A stretch of 64,000 bases of DNA from Ectobius pallidus (taxonomy: Eukaryota; Arthropoda; Insecta; Blattodea; Ectobiidae): NCBI GenBank assembly GCA_964059195.1, contig CAXKWD010000001.1, forward strand, positions 218,248,484-218,312,483, written 5' to 3'. This document shows positions 44,721 through 55,686 of the stretch, in pieces (position 1 is the first letter of the stretch; each line of letters opens with the position of its first letter). The notes beneath the pieces were generated by a model that was not told where the DNA came from, searched no databases, and worked only from the letters and a program-made list of their open reading frames with translations. Made by a program: the position numbers and the translations under genes.

Positions 44721-45100
44721 CAACAATAGAAAATAGTTGCATGGCTACAGGTATACACACAGAACCTGAACTCCTGATATAGCCTCGATGCTCAAAGAAG
44801 TACAAACAAAGTTGAATTTAAAAAAAATAGTGGTATTTCCGATTAAGAAACAGATATTAAAGCGGAGTTCATCAAAGAACTATGTTGGTTTTCACATGCG
44901 CCTGTGATGTCTGGATGTTGAAAGATTTTTACTAAAGTATTGGCACTATATTGGGTTGGCAGATCTAGGGTTTCGCCTTAAAAAAAAAAATTAAATGACT
45001 AGCAGCTTTCTTTTGTTAACTGTCAATCAATTGCCGTCACAAGCGACAGACTGTCATTACTGCAGTTGAAAATTATTCTCGAGTAGATCACAGAGTATTG
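44721..45100. other. Unassigned sequence
   Basis: Nothing recognised. Confidence 0.4.
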
Positions 45101-45102
45101 TA

Positions 45103-45370
45103 CAGGTAGGAGGGGCAAAAAGCGGACCGACTAAAATATCTAATTTGCCGACATGAGCCACTGCACATGCCTAGTGGCATTCACAAGATAGCAGGGAATG
45201 TATTGAAATTTGTTCTAGTGTCGATAAATTGCTTGAATTGAGAAATAATTTCACGTAATTTGCATTGCTTGTGAAAACAAACGTTTCCGTTACATCTCTT
45301 ACATTTATTTACGTATCACAAGGCTCTGAAATCAGCTACAAGAGTAGGTCCGCTTTTTACCCCCTACCTG
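45103..45370. mobile_element. MITE, CAGGTAGG terminal-repeat family (empty-site copy)
   Basis: The 268-bp element has terminal repeats CAGGTAGGAGGGGCAAAAAG / CAGGTAGGGGGTAAAAAGCG and TA at 45101-45102 and 45371-45372. It is the uninterrupted relative of 4380-4868. Confidence 0.85.
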
Positions 45371-45977
45371 TACATGCAGTCTCCCTAATGTGTGGTATAT
45401 CACAGCCTCTCAGTTTAACAATAACCCTGATATAACAATACTAGCAGGTACCTGCTTAATCAAACAAAAATAATCTTATGCTATTACTAGCATGTGCCCG
45501 CGGCTTCGCCCGCGATAATTATTTAAAAAATTAAAAATTAAGAGCATAATAGTTAAATCATTATATTTATTAACACCTAAATCACGTGGACTACATACTA
45601 CGATTAGATAGATTCGCCTGGTAAAAGCGACCTCAGATTCGAGTTCCTTGGCGCAGAAAACCTCTGTATAGTGAGTTTCGTCCAAATCGAACAACGTTTG
45701 ACGATATTTAGGCCAATATTGATTATCCCTCATAATAATAATAATAATAATCCTCTTCGGTGTAGGTTGAAAATTTCATATGTCTGCGTGCCTTGACATT
45801 ATAAACAAATGAATCGACCAGCGTGAGCTACAACATTCAAGCGATCGCGATGGTTTTACTTCACTTCACTTCACTTTTATTTATCGACGTCACACCATGT
45901 AAGGTTTTAACGTCCGTAGAGGTTGTAAACAAATTTTCCTGTGTGTATACAAAAAGTAGTTGTCCTAAATTGTTAGA

Positions 45978-47081
45978 TCATATCTTCATTTTACATCGGT
46001 ATAAGAATCGTTTTAAAATTCTAGCTGCTTTGTGTGGTTGATCCGTAGTTAAGGCTGGTATATTCCATGGGCTATATCCATACTCTGTGCGTAGGTCGTT
46101 ATAAAAGTCTTGGTCACTTGTATTTAGATTTGGACACGAGAAAAGTACGTGATTTAAATTTCCTATTTGTCCACAGGAACAGAGTGGATTGTCCCTTTTT
46201 TTAATTCTGTGTAGGTAATGGGGGGTGATGGCCGTATGGAATTTAACTTTATATATAAGAGATATTTCAGCTCTGGATGCTGGAGTTGTGATAAACCAGG
46301 GTTTATTCTTCTGCATTGCGTTAGATCTATGTATCCGGATCCTGTGTGTGATATAATCTTGTATTGGTAGTAAGAATTTGTCTTGGGAAGGATGCGCTGA
46401 CGCCTGTTTTGCTAATTGATCAGCGATTTCATTGCCCCTGATGTTACGATGTCCCGGGATCCAGATGAATGTAACTGAATTACTTTCTTGCAGTGTGTGA
46501 ATTATCTGCTTTATGTTGATTTCCAGCCACGAAAATTTTGTATTGATGTCCGTACGCGATATTGTGTCCAAAGAACTTCGTGAATCAGAAAATATATAGA
46601 TGTTGTATCCTGTAATGTTTTTCAGGCTTATGAGTGCCTGGCGAATAGCTATTATTTCAGCTGTATAGACGCTGTTGAGAGCAGATAGTGTAAATTGTTT
46701 CCTTTCATTAGTACTGTCATTATAATAAGCAGCTCCAGTACCAACAGGAGTTTTCGATCCGTCAGTGAAAATAATCATAGTTTTGTCAGGGGGAAAAGTG
46801 GAAACGATATCAAGATAGATATGGTTGGAGTTAATATCTTGTTTATGGAAAGTAGTAATATCTAAGTCAGGAGGCTTTATAAGCGTATTATAATCAGTGC
46901 AGTATAGAGGATATTTGGGGAATGGTTGGATTTCCTGGTCGTGATAAAAGGATTGGAATATGTCGAAGATAGGAGGGAGTTTGTAATTATATCGGTGGCC
47001 GCTGTTTAATTCCCGTAGTTCCATCATATATCTGAGTTTGGTGTAGAGTGGATGGGCACCGTTGAGGAATACAAATTTCAT
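45978..47081 (-). CDS. LINE ORF2 continuation, RNase H and C-terminal zinc motif
   Basis: 367 codons from an internal Met; the homologous frame actually opens about 75 nt earlier, right after the frameshift. It contains an RNase H domain with IIFTDGSKTPVGTGAA (first Asp), TAEIIAIRQAL (Glu), FSDSRSSL (second Asp) and WIPGHRNIRGNEIADQLAK (His and final Asp). All four catalytic acids are intact. A C-terminal CSCGQIGNLNHVLFSCP zinc motif is typical of this LINE group. Confidence 0.9.
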   Translation of the reverse strand: MKFVFLNGAHPLYTKLRYMMELRELNSGHRYNYKLPPIFDIFQSFYHDQEIQPFPKYPLYCTDYNTLIKPPDLDITTFHKQDINSNHIYLDIVSTFPPDKTMIIFTDGSKTPVGTGAAYYNDSTNERKQFTLSALNSVYTAEIIAIRQALISLKNITGYNIYIFSDSRSSLDTISRTDINTKFSWLEINIKQIIHTLQESNSVTFIWIPGHRNIRGNEIADQLAKQASAHPSQDKFLLPIQDYITHRIRIHRSNAMQKNKPWFITTPASRAEISLIYKVKFHTAITPHYLHRIKKRDNPLCSCGQIGNLNHVLFSCPNLNTSDQDFYNDLRTEYGYSPWNIPALTTDQPHKAARILKRFLYRCKMKI

Positions 47082-47151
47082 GGTTTTTATGCTTGATTCT
47101 GTTGCACGATCCTGATGCGTCTGTAGGTGGAGTTCCTTGAAGACTTGGAGT

Positions 47152-49608
47152 TTATTCGGTTTCCCACCAGTTCCCAGTAATTATGCTTTTTCCTATACTG
47201 TATAAAATAGAGCTTATTTTATGTTGCCATTGCTTGGTAGGGGGTGCCAAGACCTGTATCCCATATTCAAGTGAAGATCTAATGAAGTTATTGTAAAGCA
47301 TGTAAAGGGCTTTTGGATGATTACCCCAGTATCTTCCAGTGATGTAACGGAATAGATTTTGCCTATTGCATAGTTTGTTGGTCAACATCCGATAATGTTG
47401 ATTGCCCGATAGCCTATAATCTAGATATATTCCAAGGTATTTGAGATGCGTGTTGTAACGAATCGGGATCTGCTTTAGATGTAAGTGAGGCATTTTCTGT
47501 TGAGAGGTCATTGATCTGGCAAAGATAGTAAAAGCACTTTTGTCAATATTGATTTCCATTCCCATATTGTCCAGTTCTTGGGTCAAGATATCGATGTCAT
47601 CTTGGAAATCCTTATTTGTACTGGTAGGTGATGATTTAGGAAATCGGTAATAGAGAATAATATCGTCAGCAAAGCAGAGTATTTTACTAATCTTGAGTCG
47701 TAATGTATGTAGGTTGTTAGTGTAAATGTTGAATAGCATGGGACTAAGGGAAGATCCTTGAGGAATTCCCATAGACGTCTGCCTGGTTTGCTGATGGTTG
47801 TAGTACGGAGGGAAGGCGAGTGTACGGCCGACCATTAACTGAAGTATGGTTTGAATGTATATGGATGGTATTCCTATTTCTCCCAAGGTTTTGCATAGTC
47901 GATGTAAATTCACTTTATCATACGCTGTACTTAAGTCAATCGTAATAGCTAATGTGTTTTCGTTTTTCATCCAGCCTGTGTAGATATCGGTAATCAGATA
48001 TAAGATGCTTAATGTACTGTTATAACCTTTTCGGAATCCAAATTGTTTCGCATGAAGAATGTTATATCGCTCAATGTAGAAAGATATGCGTTGATTCAGG
48101 ATTTTTTCATATATTTTTCGTAAAGTTGAGCTAAGTATGATAGGTCTATAATGGGATGGCTGAATTCCAGTTTTGTTAGGTTTCAAAATCGGGATGACGG
48201 TCATTTGATTCCAACTCTGCGGGTAAATTTGCCCCTGTAATATGGCATTATAACCAAATTCTAGATGCGGTAGCAAGCTCTGTTCCACATGGTGTAACAT
48301 TTCATATGAAATTAAATCTGGTCCTGGTGCAGATCTGTGCGTGCTGTGCTGTCGTATGATGTTGGATATTTCCGTTCGGGATATGGGTATGTTGAATGAA
48401 TAATGCATCTCAGTTGTTGGTGCTATGTAAGGGGGATGAACTTGATCCGGTACCACATGTTTCAGAAAATCTTCCTGTAGTTTAATGTCAAAAGCTATCT
48501 GATCGGTATTGTAGACTTTTTTGCCAGTAAACCATTTAACATGACGCCAAATTTGCTTCGGTGGGGTAGAATAATCTATTTTAGAGCAGTAATCGTGCCA
48601 GTTCTGTCTTTTAGCACATAAGATGATCCTTTTCACATGTGCTAGATGTTGTCGGAGGCGTAAATATGACTGGAGGTTGCATTGTTTTTTGAAGTCCTTA
48701 AGTAAGAGTTTTCTCTTAGCTATGGCGTGTTTTATATCAGGAGTCCACCAGGCGGGTTTCGTCCGGGTTTGAGGTTTGGGGGGTGTGAAGGGTGGATGGT
48801 GCGTATTTAGGTACTCTTGTAGGGTAGAATGAATAAGATCCAAGGAATGATTAGAAGGGAGACTGTTGTCGAGTTGGGGTTGGATGGAATTTTTAAAAGA
48901 TTGCCAGTTAATAGATTTATTACGATGTGGAATTTCAGTGATAGGGAGGAGAGGTTCCTTTGAATTGATAGCAATAATTATTGGAATATGGTCACTGCCG
49001 AGGGTGTCCGTTGCTGTTGTCCATTCAGTGATTGCAACTAGGCTGGCTGAAATAAATGTGAGGTCCGGTGTGGTATCTTGTTGCCCTCTATATCCAAGTC
49101 TGGTAGGCCTTCTTTTGTTAATGAGATAGACGTTATTGATTTTTAGTTCTTCGATGAAATGGATAGTATCAGTAGCATATATGGAATCTATGGGTTTACC
49201 TAAGTTGAAGTCACCAAGAAATATATATTTAAATTGTTGATCCAATGTAAAAGTCGTTCTCCAAAAAGTCCGCGTTATGTGGTTATTGCTGGTGTTATAT
49301 ATGCCGGTTAATTTCAGTCGGCCCATCGTAATCTCAATTGCTTGAAATGTAAAGTTGTAATTGTTAATCGTGCGGTAATTGTTAATGGAGAGATATTTTT
49401 TAAGAAGGATTGCGATGCCTCCTCCTTTACCCTCCCTATCATTTCTAATAGTAACATATCCTGGAATTTGGAATTTCATCGTGGGCGTTAACCAGGTTTC
49501 AATGATTACCATGACGTCAAAATCATGATGCTCTGCGAAGTTGATAAGTTCTTCTTTTTTACTTTTGATGCTTTGTGCATTCCATTGCAGTATTTTTAAT
49601 TGAACCAT
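47152..49608 (-). CDS. LINE ORF2, endonuclease and reverse transcriptase
   Basis: 818 codons. Residues 1-225 are an APE-type endonuclease: LKILQWNAQSI at the start, the IIETW glutamate near 38, FLGDFN near 135 and SDHIPI near 205. The RT occupies about 440-700, with PILKPNK, AITIDLSTAYD (palm A), GIPQGSSLSPMLFN near 618 and FADD near 648. It ends early at a TAA where a one-base loss (about 47155-47165) shifts the frame; the RNase H continues in the next frame. Confidence 0.9.
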   Translation of the reverse strand: MVQLKILQWNAQSIKSKKEELINFAEHHDFDVMVIIETWLTPTMKFQIPGYVTIRNDREGKGGGIAILLKKYLSINNYRTINNYNFTFQAIEITMGRLKLTGIYNTSNNHITRTFWRTTFTLDQQFKYIFLGDFNLGKPIDSIYATDTIHFIEELKINNVYLINKRRPTRLGYRGQQDTTPDLTFISASLVAITEWTTATDTLGSDHIPIIIAINSKEPLLPITEIPHRNKSINWQSFKNSIQPQLDNSLPSNHSLDLIHSTLQEYLNTHHPPFTPPKPQTRTKPAWWTPDIKHAIAKRKLLLKDFKKQCNLQSYLRLRQHLAHVKRIILCAKRQNWHDYCSKIDYSTPPKQIWRHVKWFTGKKVYNTDQIAFDIKLQEDFLKHVVPDQVHPPYIAPTTEMHYSFNIPISRTEISNIIRQHSTHRSAPGPDLISYEMLHHVEQSLLPHLEFGYNAILQGQIYPQSWNQMTVIPILKPNKTGIQPSHYRPIILSSTLRKIYEKILNQRISFYIERYNILHAKQFGFRKGYNSTLSILYLITDIYTGWMKNENTLAITIDLSTAYDKVNLHRLCKTLGEIGIPSIYIQTILQLMVGRTLAFPPYYNHQQTRQTSMGIPQGSSLSPMLFNIYTNNLHTLRLKISKILCFADDIILYYRFPKSSPTSTNKDFQDDIDILTQELDNMGMEINIDKSAFTIFARSMTSQQKMPHLHLKQIPIRYNTHLKYLGIYLDYRLSGNQHYRMLTNKLCNRQNLFRYITGRYWGNHPKALYMLYNNFIRSSLEYGIQVLAPPTKQWQHKISSILYSIGKSIITGNWWETE

Positions 49609-49699
49609 TATTTGCAGGAAAAAGAAATTTGGTCTAGAAATTATATATATACTGCGTGATGAAATATTAAGAAGGACTTAAGTATGTAAGTATTGTTTC

Positions 49700-51184
49700 T
49701 TACGTTCTGGAGTAATCAATGAGATCTTTGATTTGTTGCTTTATTCGTACAATGTCCCCCCGTAGGTGATCCGGGACCTCACTTAAGACCTTGTTTAAGG
49801 CCGTGATTACCGTGGAATTAGGTTTCATCAATTGGCGCATATGGTGAGTTTTTGTTGGAGCAGAGCTTTTCTTAACTTGCGTTGAAGGTCCTATCACAGA
49901 CCCTAAGGATGATTCCGAGTGTGGAGTACTGATTGTATGCTTTGTGTACGTGGGAGTATCTGACTTTGCGTGCTCCTTTATCCGGCCATCCGGAAAGAGG
50001 AGAACTTTTTTATAAGAAATCTTGTCGGTCTCGACATTATTATCCTGTTCTTTTCGTTTGTTTGTGTTAAAGGTCAGATTTGAGACTGCAAATGGAGGCT
50101 GCTGCTTGGTATCTCCCAGTGGGTGGAGGGGAGACAATAGTGGAGATCTTTTTTCCAATGGTGGAAATTGGGCTATTGTATTAAAAGCCAAAGATGTTTG
50201 TTGCTGAACCATTTGTGCGTATGAAGAGCGACCCATGGCTATTTGTTTGGCTTCATATCTTGAAATAGGCAAAGATGCCAATTTATCATTGATTTGTTTC
50301 TCCAAACGATAAGCAGGGCAGTGATCCGTATCTGTAGTCGAATGATTGCCTTTACAATTCACACATTTAATTATGTTTGTGGTACAATCACCCTGATGCG
50401 TGTCTTGACTACATTTGAGACATTTAGGGGTTGATCTACAGAATTTGGCAATGTGGTTCAGTTTACCACACTTGGTGCACAGTCTAGTGCGATCGTGGTA
50501 TGTTTCAACTTTACAGTTCTGGTGGTACAAGATCACTGACCGAGGCAAACGTTGGCTGCGGAATGTGATCTTAACAGTTTCTGTTGGTAGATATGAGGGT
50601 AATCCCTGATCGTCAATAATTTTTTTGTTAAATCTATATACATTTGTTATTTTAAAACCTTCTGGGACATAAGTATCAACTTTGATATCTTCATTTGTGA
50701 TGCTTGCTTCCACACCTCGAATTACTCCTGAGGAGTATATGGCATAAGCTGGGATGAATGATTCCGTGTGATGAACATTATCGAAATCAGAATTAAGGAA
50801 GGTATTTGCCGCTGAATATGTTTTGAAGTGCACATCGATTTGATATTTAGATACTTTGTTGATATATTGTACGTCGTAGTTTTGTCGGAATAACCATTGT
50901 CCCACCTTCATCGGGTGCATATTTCCCAATGCTTGGCCAGGTTGTTTTATGGACACGAAATATGGCCCCGTGTCAGAATGTTCATATCGGTGATCTCTTT
51001 TTACCGGTAACTCTTTATGTGAATTATTCTCTTGTGTGAATGTGGTATGATTCTCTGAGTCCAACTGGGATTGGCTAGAAGAATTAGGCCTATTCACTGC
51101 CTGCAAACTATCTGTCTCCATTGAGTTCGTAATATGTAAACTGTTTGGCAAAGGAAACTGAGACTCGCTAGCTGAATCCATCAT
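49700..51184 (-). CDS. LINE ORF1, gag-like nucleic-acid-binding protein
   Basis: 494 codons. The N-terminal 70 residues are Ser/Asn/Gln-rich and probably disordered. Residues about 75-220 form an RRM-like/gag-type region. Three zinc knuckles follow at 236-249 (CX2CX4HX4C), 255-267 (CX2CX4HX3C) and 274-289 (CX2CX3HX7C). The C-terminal part is basic and low in complexity. Such proteins coat the element RNA. The ATG at 51184 is followed by a second Met and is the first in a long open frame. ORF2 begins 92 bp after its stop. No internal stops. Confidence 0.88.
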   Translation of the reverse strand: MMDSASESQFPLPNSLHITNSMETDSLQAVNRPNSSSQSQLDSENHTTFTQENNSHKELPVKRDHRYEHSDTGPYFVSIKQPGQALGNMHPMKVGQWLFRQNYDVQYINKVSKYQIDVHFKTYSAANTFLNSDFDNVHHTESFIPAYAIYSSGVIRGVEASITNEDIKVDTYVPEGFKITNVYRFNKKIIDDQGLPSYLPTETVKITFRSQRLPRSVILYHQNCKVETYHDRTRLCTKCGKLNHIAKFCRSTPKCLKCSQDTHQGDCTTNIIKCVNCKGNHSTTDTDHCPAYRLEKQINDKLASLPISRYEAKQIAMGRSSYAQMVQQQTSLAFNTIAQFPPLEKRSPLLSPLHPLGDTKQQPPFAVSNLTFNTNKRKEQDNNVETDKISYKKVLLFPDGRIKEHAKSDTPTYTKHTISTPHSESSLGSVIGPSTQVKKSSAPTKTHHMRQLMKPNSTVITALNKVLSEVPDHLRGDIVRIKQQIKDLIDYSRT

Positions 51185-51690
51185 AACAACAGATCATAAA
51201 TCCTCCCCTCCCGGGGAGACCCAAAGACTGAGTACCAAAAGTCCACAATAAAAGTTAAAACCTGTACCCACAATCACCAGTCACCAATAATGACCAACAC
51301 AAAACTAAAGGTCTTTCAGAACAACCCGCACTGAATCAAAAGCTTCCTAGTCACGACCGATCACTATGCCTACACGAACTATACTGCGTTTTATAAATAT
51401 ATCGAACGCACTATGAAAACACTGCAAAATCACTAAAACAACGAGGAACCTGAAAAATTAGCGTTCAAGTCGTCCGCCATTTTAGTCAACGTGAATTCGT
51501 CAAATATCATGGCGATGGTTTTATTTCCAAGTTATGACAAAAATAGCCAAAGCCTACTGTAATTGATTTGAGATTGAAATATATTACTGAAACCTGATGC
51601 TTTGAAAATGCAAAAATTACACGTTTTCTGCCCGTTTTTCACTCAATGAAGTCACCAACGCCGTCGTAAAATAAGACACAAGAAGAACAA

Positions 51691-52015
51691 CAACATAACG
51701 ATTGATAATTAAAAAACTAAAAATCCGGCTTCGAGGTGCATTTCACAAACAAAGTGCTCCGGGGAGAGACTCAGATTCGAGTTCCCTAGCCCAAAAAAAA
51801 ACCTGTATAGTGAGTTATGTCCAAATTATTCAATGTTTCCCATCAAGGTGTGCATTCATTCTCCCCTTCTGTCCACCTATGTTTAAAAAAATCAGATATC
51901 TGCGAATCGTAAACAAATGAATCAAGATAGCAACCCTGCAAGGCCGTCTTGATTTAATTTCACAATTAAATACTCTCTTTCCATAAGGCCGTGTAAACAA
52001 ATGAATGTGATTTGA
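51691..52015 (-). repeat. Helitron-derived fragment
   Basis: Close to 885-1250 and 55687-55895 (ATCCGGCTTCGAGGTGCATT, GTATAGTGAG, CTTCTGTCCACCTATG, GTAAACAAATGAAT). Confidence 0.5.
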
Positions 52016-52396
52016 ACCGCAGTACACATCATGCTACAAGATAATATAGCGCGGTGCTAGATTTGTTTTATATAACAGTAAAACCTCATAACATGTGACG
52101 AAAATTATTAAGATATCATTATCAACTTATTACAAATGTTTCAGTGTATTGCTAAACGTGGCATTCGTAATATGACCCTTCAGTCTGCGGGTCATTGTTG
52201 TGAATAATTACAAGCATAAAATTATAAATTTCAGTGAACAACGAACCGTGGCATTTATAACTCAGTCTGCGAGAAGCATTAAACATAATGACTGAAATTC
52301 AACCCGGTCCGAGTGGCATAATTAAAAATAAGAGACGTAGCCTACATCTTTGCGAAGTGGACATAAGGAAATAATATTGAATGTGTTTCATGAAAT
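52016..52396. other. Unassigned; may hold the 5' end of the DDE transposon
   Basis: No terminal repeat could be matched to the region after 54282. Confidence 0.35.
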
Positions 52397-52799
52397 TTGA
52401 AAAATATATCCAACATTGCAAATGAGGACGTTGTAAAATTGACATCGGAATTCACCGGAATACCTACCAGAAGGATCTGGGAAGTGCGTAGTGAATACAG
52501 AGACTCTGGTGTAGTGAAAACTCCTCCAAGAAAGGCTCAAAAGCAGCGCAGTGTTTTAGATAACATTGAAGAGTTTGTGAAAATTGCTATTCGAGCAAAA
52601 GTTCATCAAATCTTTTTTGATAACATAGCTCCAACTGTGGATAAATTCTTTGTGCTGTAAACGAGGACTCCGACCTACCTTATTGTAAAAGAACAACGTT
52701 TTATAAGTTATTGCTGGACATTGGAATGAAATATGTGAAAAAAAGTGAGGTTAATGTTATAGTGGATCGTGATGATATTGTACTTTGGAGAAGATGATA

Positions 52800-53195
52800 G
52801 GCCTACATTAGGGTTGTACGGCAATAGGCCTACCGAGACACTAAAACTAGAACTAAACTCCGTGGCGCTACATCCCTGAAGGGTCAAGACCTACCACCTG
52901 ACTGCTCCGTCATCCACCATAGGCAAATGGCAGGATTGGGGGCATGTGGTCAGCATGCCGACACCCACGGCCGTTAATGGTGGTTTCCATGACCGGAGCC
53001 GCTACTTCTCTATCAAGTAGCTCCCACCGCCGTCTCGAGAATGTGTATACACGAGTAATACAGTCTAGAAGGCAGTGATTGCACCTCAATTTGAAACACG
53101 AGGCTGAGTGCACCCCGTTCCAGACCTCCCTACCTCAGAAAAATCCGAGGAAGTACCGGGGATCGAACCCGGGCCGACGGATCTGTAGTTGTAGG
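52800..53195 (+). repeat. SINE-like repeat inside the transposase
   Basis: Contains CTACATCCCTGAAGGGTCAA, GCCGTTAATGGTGG, AGGCTGAGTGCACCCCGTTC and a tRNA-type segment GGGGATCGAACCCGGGCC near the right end. Fragments in inverse orientation occur at 6328-7590. No clear TSD. Confidence 0.6.
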
Positions 53196-53367
53196 AATGT
53201 AACATTTAATGATAAAAGTGTTAAGGCCGGGTTAGTGAGCTTAGCACAGGAATTCGCGGACAAAGATGAAAATAAATATGTGGTTGATGATATGGGAAAT
53301 AAAGCTGGCCAAGCTGGCCATCTAGTACTGAAGTTGCCCCCTTACCATAACAATTTAAATCCAATTG

Positions 53368-53970
53368 GGGTTTAGTTTCCCACTCTACTGGATTTCGGCA
53401 CGCGATGTTCGGCGTTGGTATGCGGTCTCTGGCTTGCAGACCAACACTCCCATTGGCTCCCAACGACCTTGCATGTCATTGGTCTGTTCCATACGGTCCT
53501 GCAACCTCTACATAAAGCTAAATAATGCAAAACACTAACCACATTAGTTAAGTGCGCGAGCGGAGGCGGCAGCCGAAGCGAAGCGCCCTTGCATTTTAGA
53601 ATAATGTACGATACACTGTTTGTCGGTTTCGAAAATGTGGCATATTATATCTTCCGGAGGGTTGTCTGACCATTATCACGTTGGTAGCTGATTCCAGCAC
53701 CACGTGACCCATCGGCTTCTTCCCAGCATGCACCTGCGCTGTTTCTAGCAGCTGATTCTGTATTATTGTGATTCCAATCTGAGCACCATTTTAGGTTAGT
53801 TTTTTGTGAACTTCTTACCGATTTTACCCATATTTAAAATATTCTTAGAAACAAAATGTGCCCTTATATGGATTCTAAAACTTCTGGAGAATAATATTAC
53901 ATGAAATTTTGCCGTTTTACGTGAGTAAAAAACAAAGTTAACGAATCCAGTAGAATGGGAAACTAACCCC
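53368..53970. mobile_element. TIR element with 8-bp TSD
   Basis: Exact TSDs TCCAATTG (53360-53367, 53971-53978) placed inside the transposase codons for the LNPIE motif. Terminal inverted repeats GGGTTTAGTTTCCCACTCTA / GGGGTTAGTTTCCCATTCTA. 603 bp, no transposase. 8-bp duplications fit hAT, P or Merlin; the GGG start leaves the superfamily open. Confidence 0.85.
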
Positions 53971-54282
53971 TCCAATTGAACTGGTATGGAGTTTTATCAA
54001 AGGGTTTGTGGCCAGAAATAAAACTTTTAAATTTCTGATGTTAGGAAACTGTTCGGCAGAGCAGTATTGATGGTGACGCCGGAAATGTGGCAAAAGGAAA
54101 TCAAGCATGTAGTGGCGGAAGAAAATATATGTGGGAATTTGATTGCGTGTGTGACAGTGTAGTCGACAGATTAATAATCAATTCAGGCGAAAGTTCGGAT
54201 GCTGGTTCCGATATGGAAGTGGAGCCGATGTCAGACGATCCGGATTTGACAATTACGCCACTGCCGGAGAACTCCGATTAAT

Positions 54283-55686
54283 GTAAGTAGGCCTAATTAT
54301 TTAACATGTCTTTATTTGCAACGCATATGACAGCTGAAAGTAGCCCTCGTAACGTAAATGGAAGGAGACATGGCCTACTAGAAATTTTTCGTTGGCCACG
54401 GAAAGGAGATGACTGTTGTAAAACCTGACCAAATAACGTCAAGGGCGGAGTGATACAAAAAACAATGTTTATACAGTATGCATTTGCATTCTCAAAATGA
54501 ATGGATAATAATAGGAGTATTTAAGATACTTCGTTTCCTCGAAAACATTTGATTTTTGGGATTAAAAATCAACATTTTTCAAAATCCTATCTTAGTGAGC
54601 ACTTACATTATGAAACGAAGGTACTGTCAAAATTCCAAGTCTCTACCTATTATAGTTTAGGCTCTACGTTAATTCTCTATCAGTCACTCAGGATAAAGCC
54701 GCTTATATAGATAAAGATAATCTGCTAGGGTTCCCATATATCGCTATACGGAGGCTTCATTGTATCAAGGTAGGCCTATATGACGCAGAAGGTTTCAATA
54801 GACCGGAACTTAATATCACATAAGGGATTTCCGACGCCTATTGGCATGTGGAATCTAGCAGATTGTAAACAAGATATATAGATTTATGTAATTGTTGCTC
54901 ATTCCTTCATGATGTAATTATTTGTGGTTCACCTTGAGACCCTTGCATCTCCGGACTGGTACATCCTCAGGTGAATGTCCTTGGTTCTCGAACTGGTGCG
55001 TACTTTTATTAATAGTTTGAATCATGTCTCTTATTGGTATTTTTCCATTGACCCAGTGGAAAATTTTTCCAAGGTTGCATCTAAGGCCTTTATCGAAAAA
55101 GGTTTTAAAACTTGATTTGGTTTAGAATCTAACTGGACAGAAGAGGGCATAGCATACACATGTCTGTTGTGGAATTTGTTTTTGTTGATCTTGAATCCTG
55201 AACTACCTGGAGTTGACACCTGCTGCTCAGTCATCCTAATATAAAGGAAGAAGATGATTACATCTGACCAAGGAATGTTTAAACTGTTTTAAACACTGAA
55301 ATAAGGTCATTAAGAACCATTAAATGTCCTGTTCCCGTACCGTTGGTATTTCTGTAATACCTGTAACAGGTAGAGAAGTCGCTTTTTCAACATAAACTAG
55401 AAAATTAGCAAGCCTACGTCTTTTGATCTAGTAGATCTGGTGGATTCATCTGGATTCAATGTAGATTTATGTGGATTAATGTGGATGCATGTGGATTTAA
55501 TGTGGATTCAATGTGACATAAATTTACCTGAACAATAAAGTCATTATGTTAGCTCGACGCTAAACTGTGTCCTTGAACTTAATAGTGAGCTATGATTTGC
55601 CATATGACCGTAGATTCGAAATTAAACTATTAAAACGTATTATAGATTCATGAACATCATCAAAATCATGCATAAACTGTTAAAAC
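54283..55686. other. Unassigned sequence with a small minisatellite
   Basis: 55434-55513 holds six or so imperfect copies of a 12-15 bp unit (GTGGATTTAATGTGGATTC). No gene seen. Confidence 0.5.

Larger units (their letters stand above)
45859..51511 (-). mobile_element. I-clade LINE, almost full length
   Basis: Bounded by the 12-bp TSD GCGATGGTTTTA (45847-45858, 51512-51523). From the 5' end on the minus strand: a ~330-bp leader, ORF1 (51184-49700), ORF2 in two frames (49608-47152, 47081-45978), a short 3' UTR and a (GAAGT)n tail at about 45859-45876. The two-ORF layout with gag-like zinc knuckles and a C-terminal RNase H fits the I/Nimb/R1 group. One frameshift is the only obvious lesion. 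Confidence 0.9.
45487..51690 (-). mobile_element. Helitron split by an I-clade LINE
   Basis: The minus-strand 3' end is at 45487-45490 (CTAG, followed by host T) with the CGCGGGC-GAA-GCCGCG hairpin. Helitron sequence runs to 45858, is interrupted by the LINE, and resumes at 51524 (CAAGTTATGAC matching CATAACTTGAAAAT at 18735). The 5' end at about 51690 is not sharp. Confidence 0.75.
52397..54282 (+). pseudogene. DDE transposase (Tc1/IS630-like superfamily), broken
   Basis: Three collinear remnants. 52397-52795 holds an N-terminal helix-turn-helix region (VVKLTSEFTGIPTRRIWEV, later GMKYVKKSEVN and DRDDIVLWRR) with a stop and frame change. 53196-53367 holds the end of the DDE domain (NKYVVDDMGNK, LKLPPYHNNLNPI). 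53971-54282 continues with ELVWSFIKGFVARN and an acidic C-terminus (MWEFDCVCDSVVDRL to LPENSD). The middle with the first two catalytic acids is gone. A SINE-like repeat (52800-53195) and a TIR element (53368-53970) interrupt it. The PYH..LNPIE motif is characteristic of DDE_3 transposases. Confidence 0.8.

Noticed and set aside
52910..53113. Open frame in the SINE-like repeat
   Set aside because: It is a chance frame in a repeated non-coding element that also occurs, broken, at 6328-7590.
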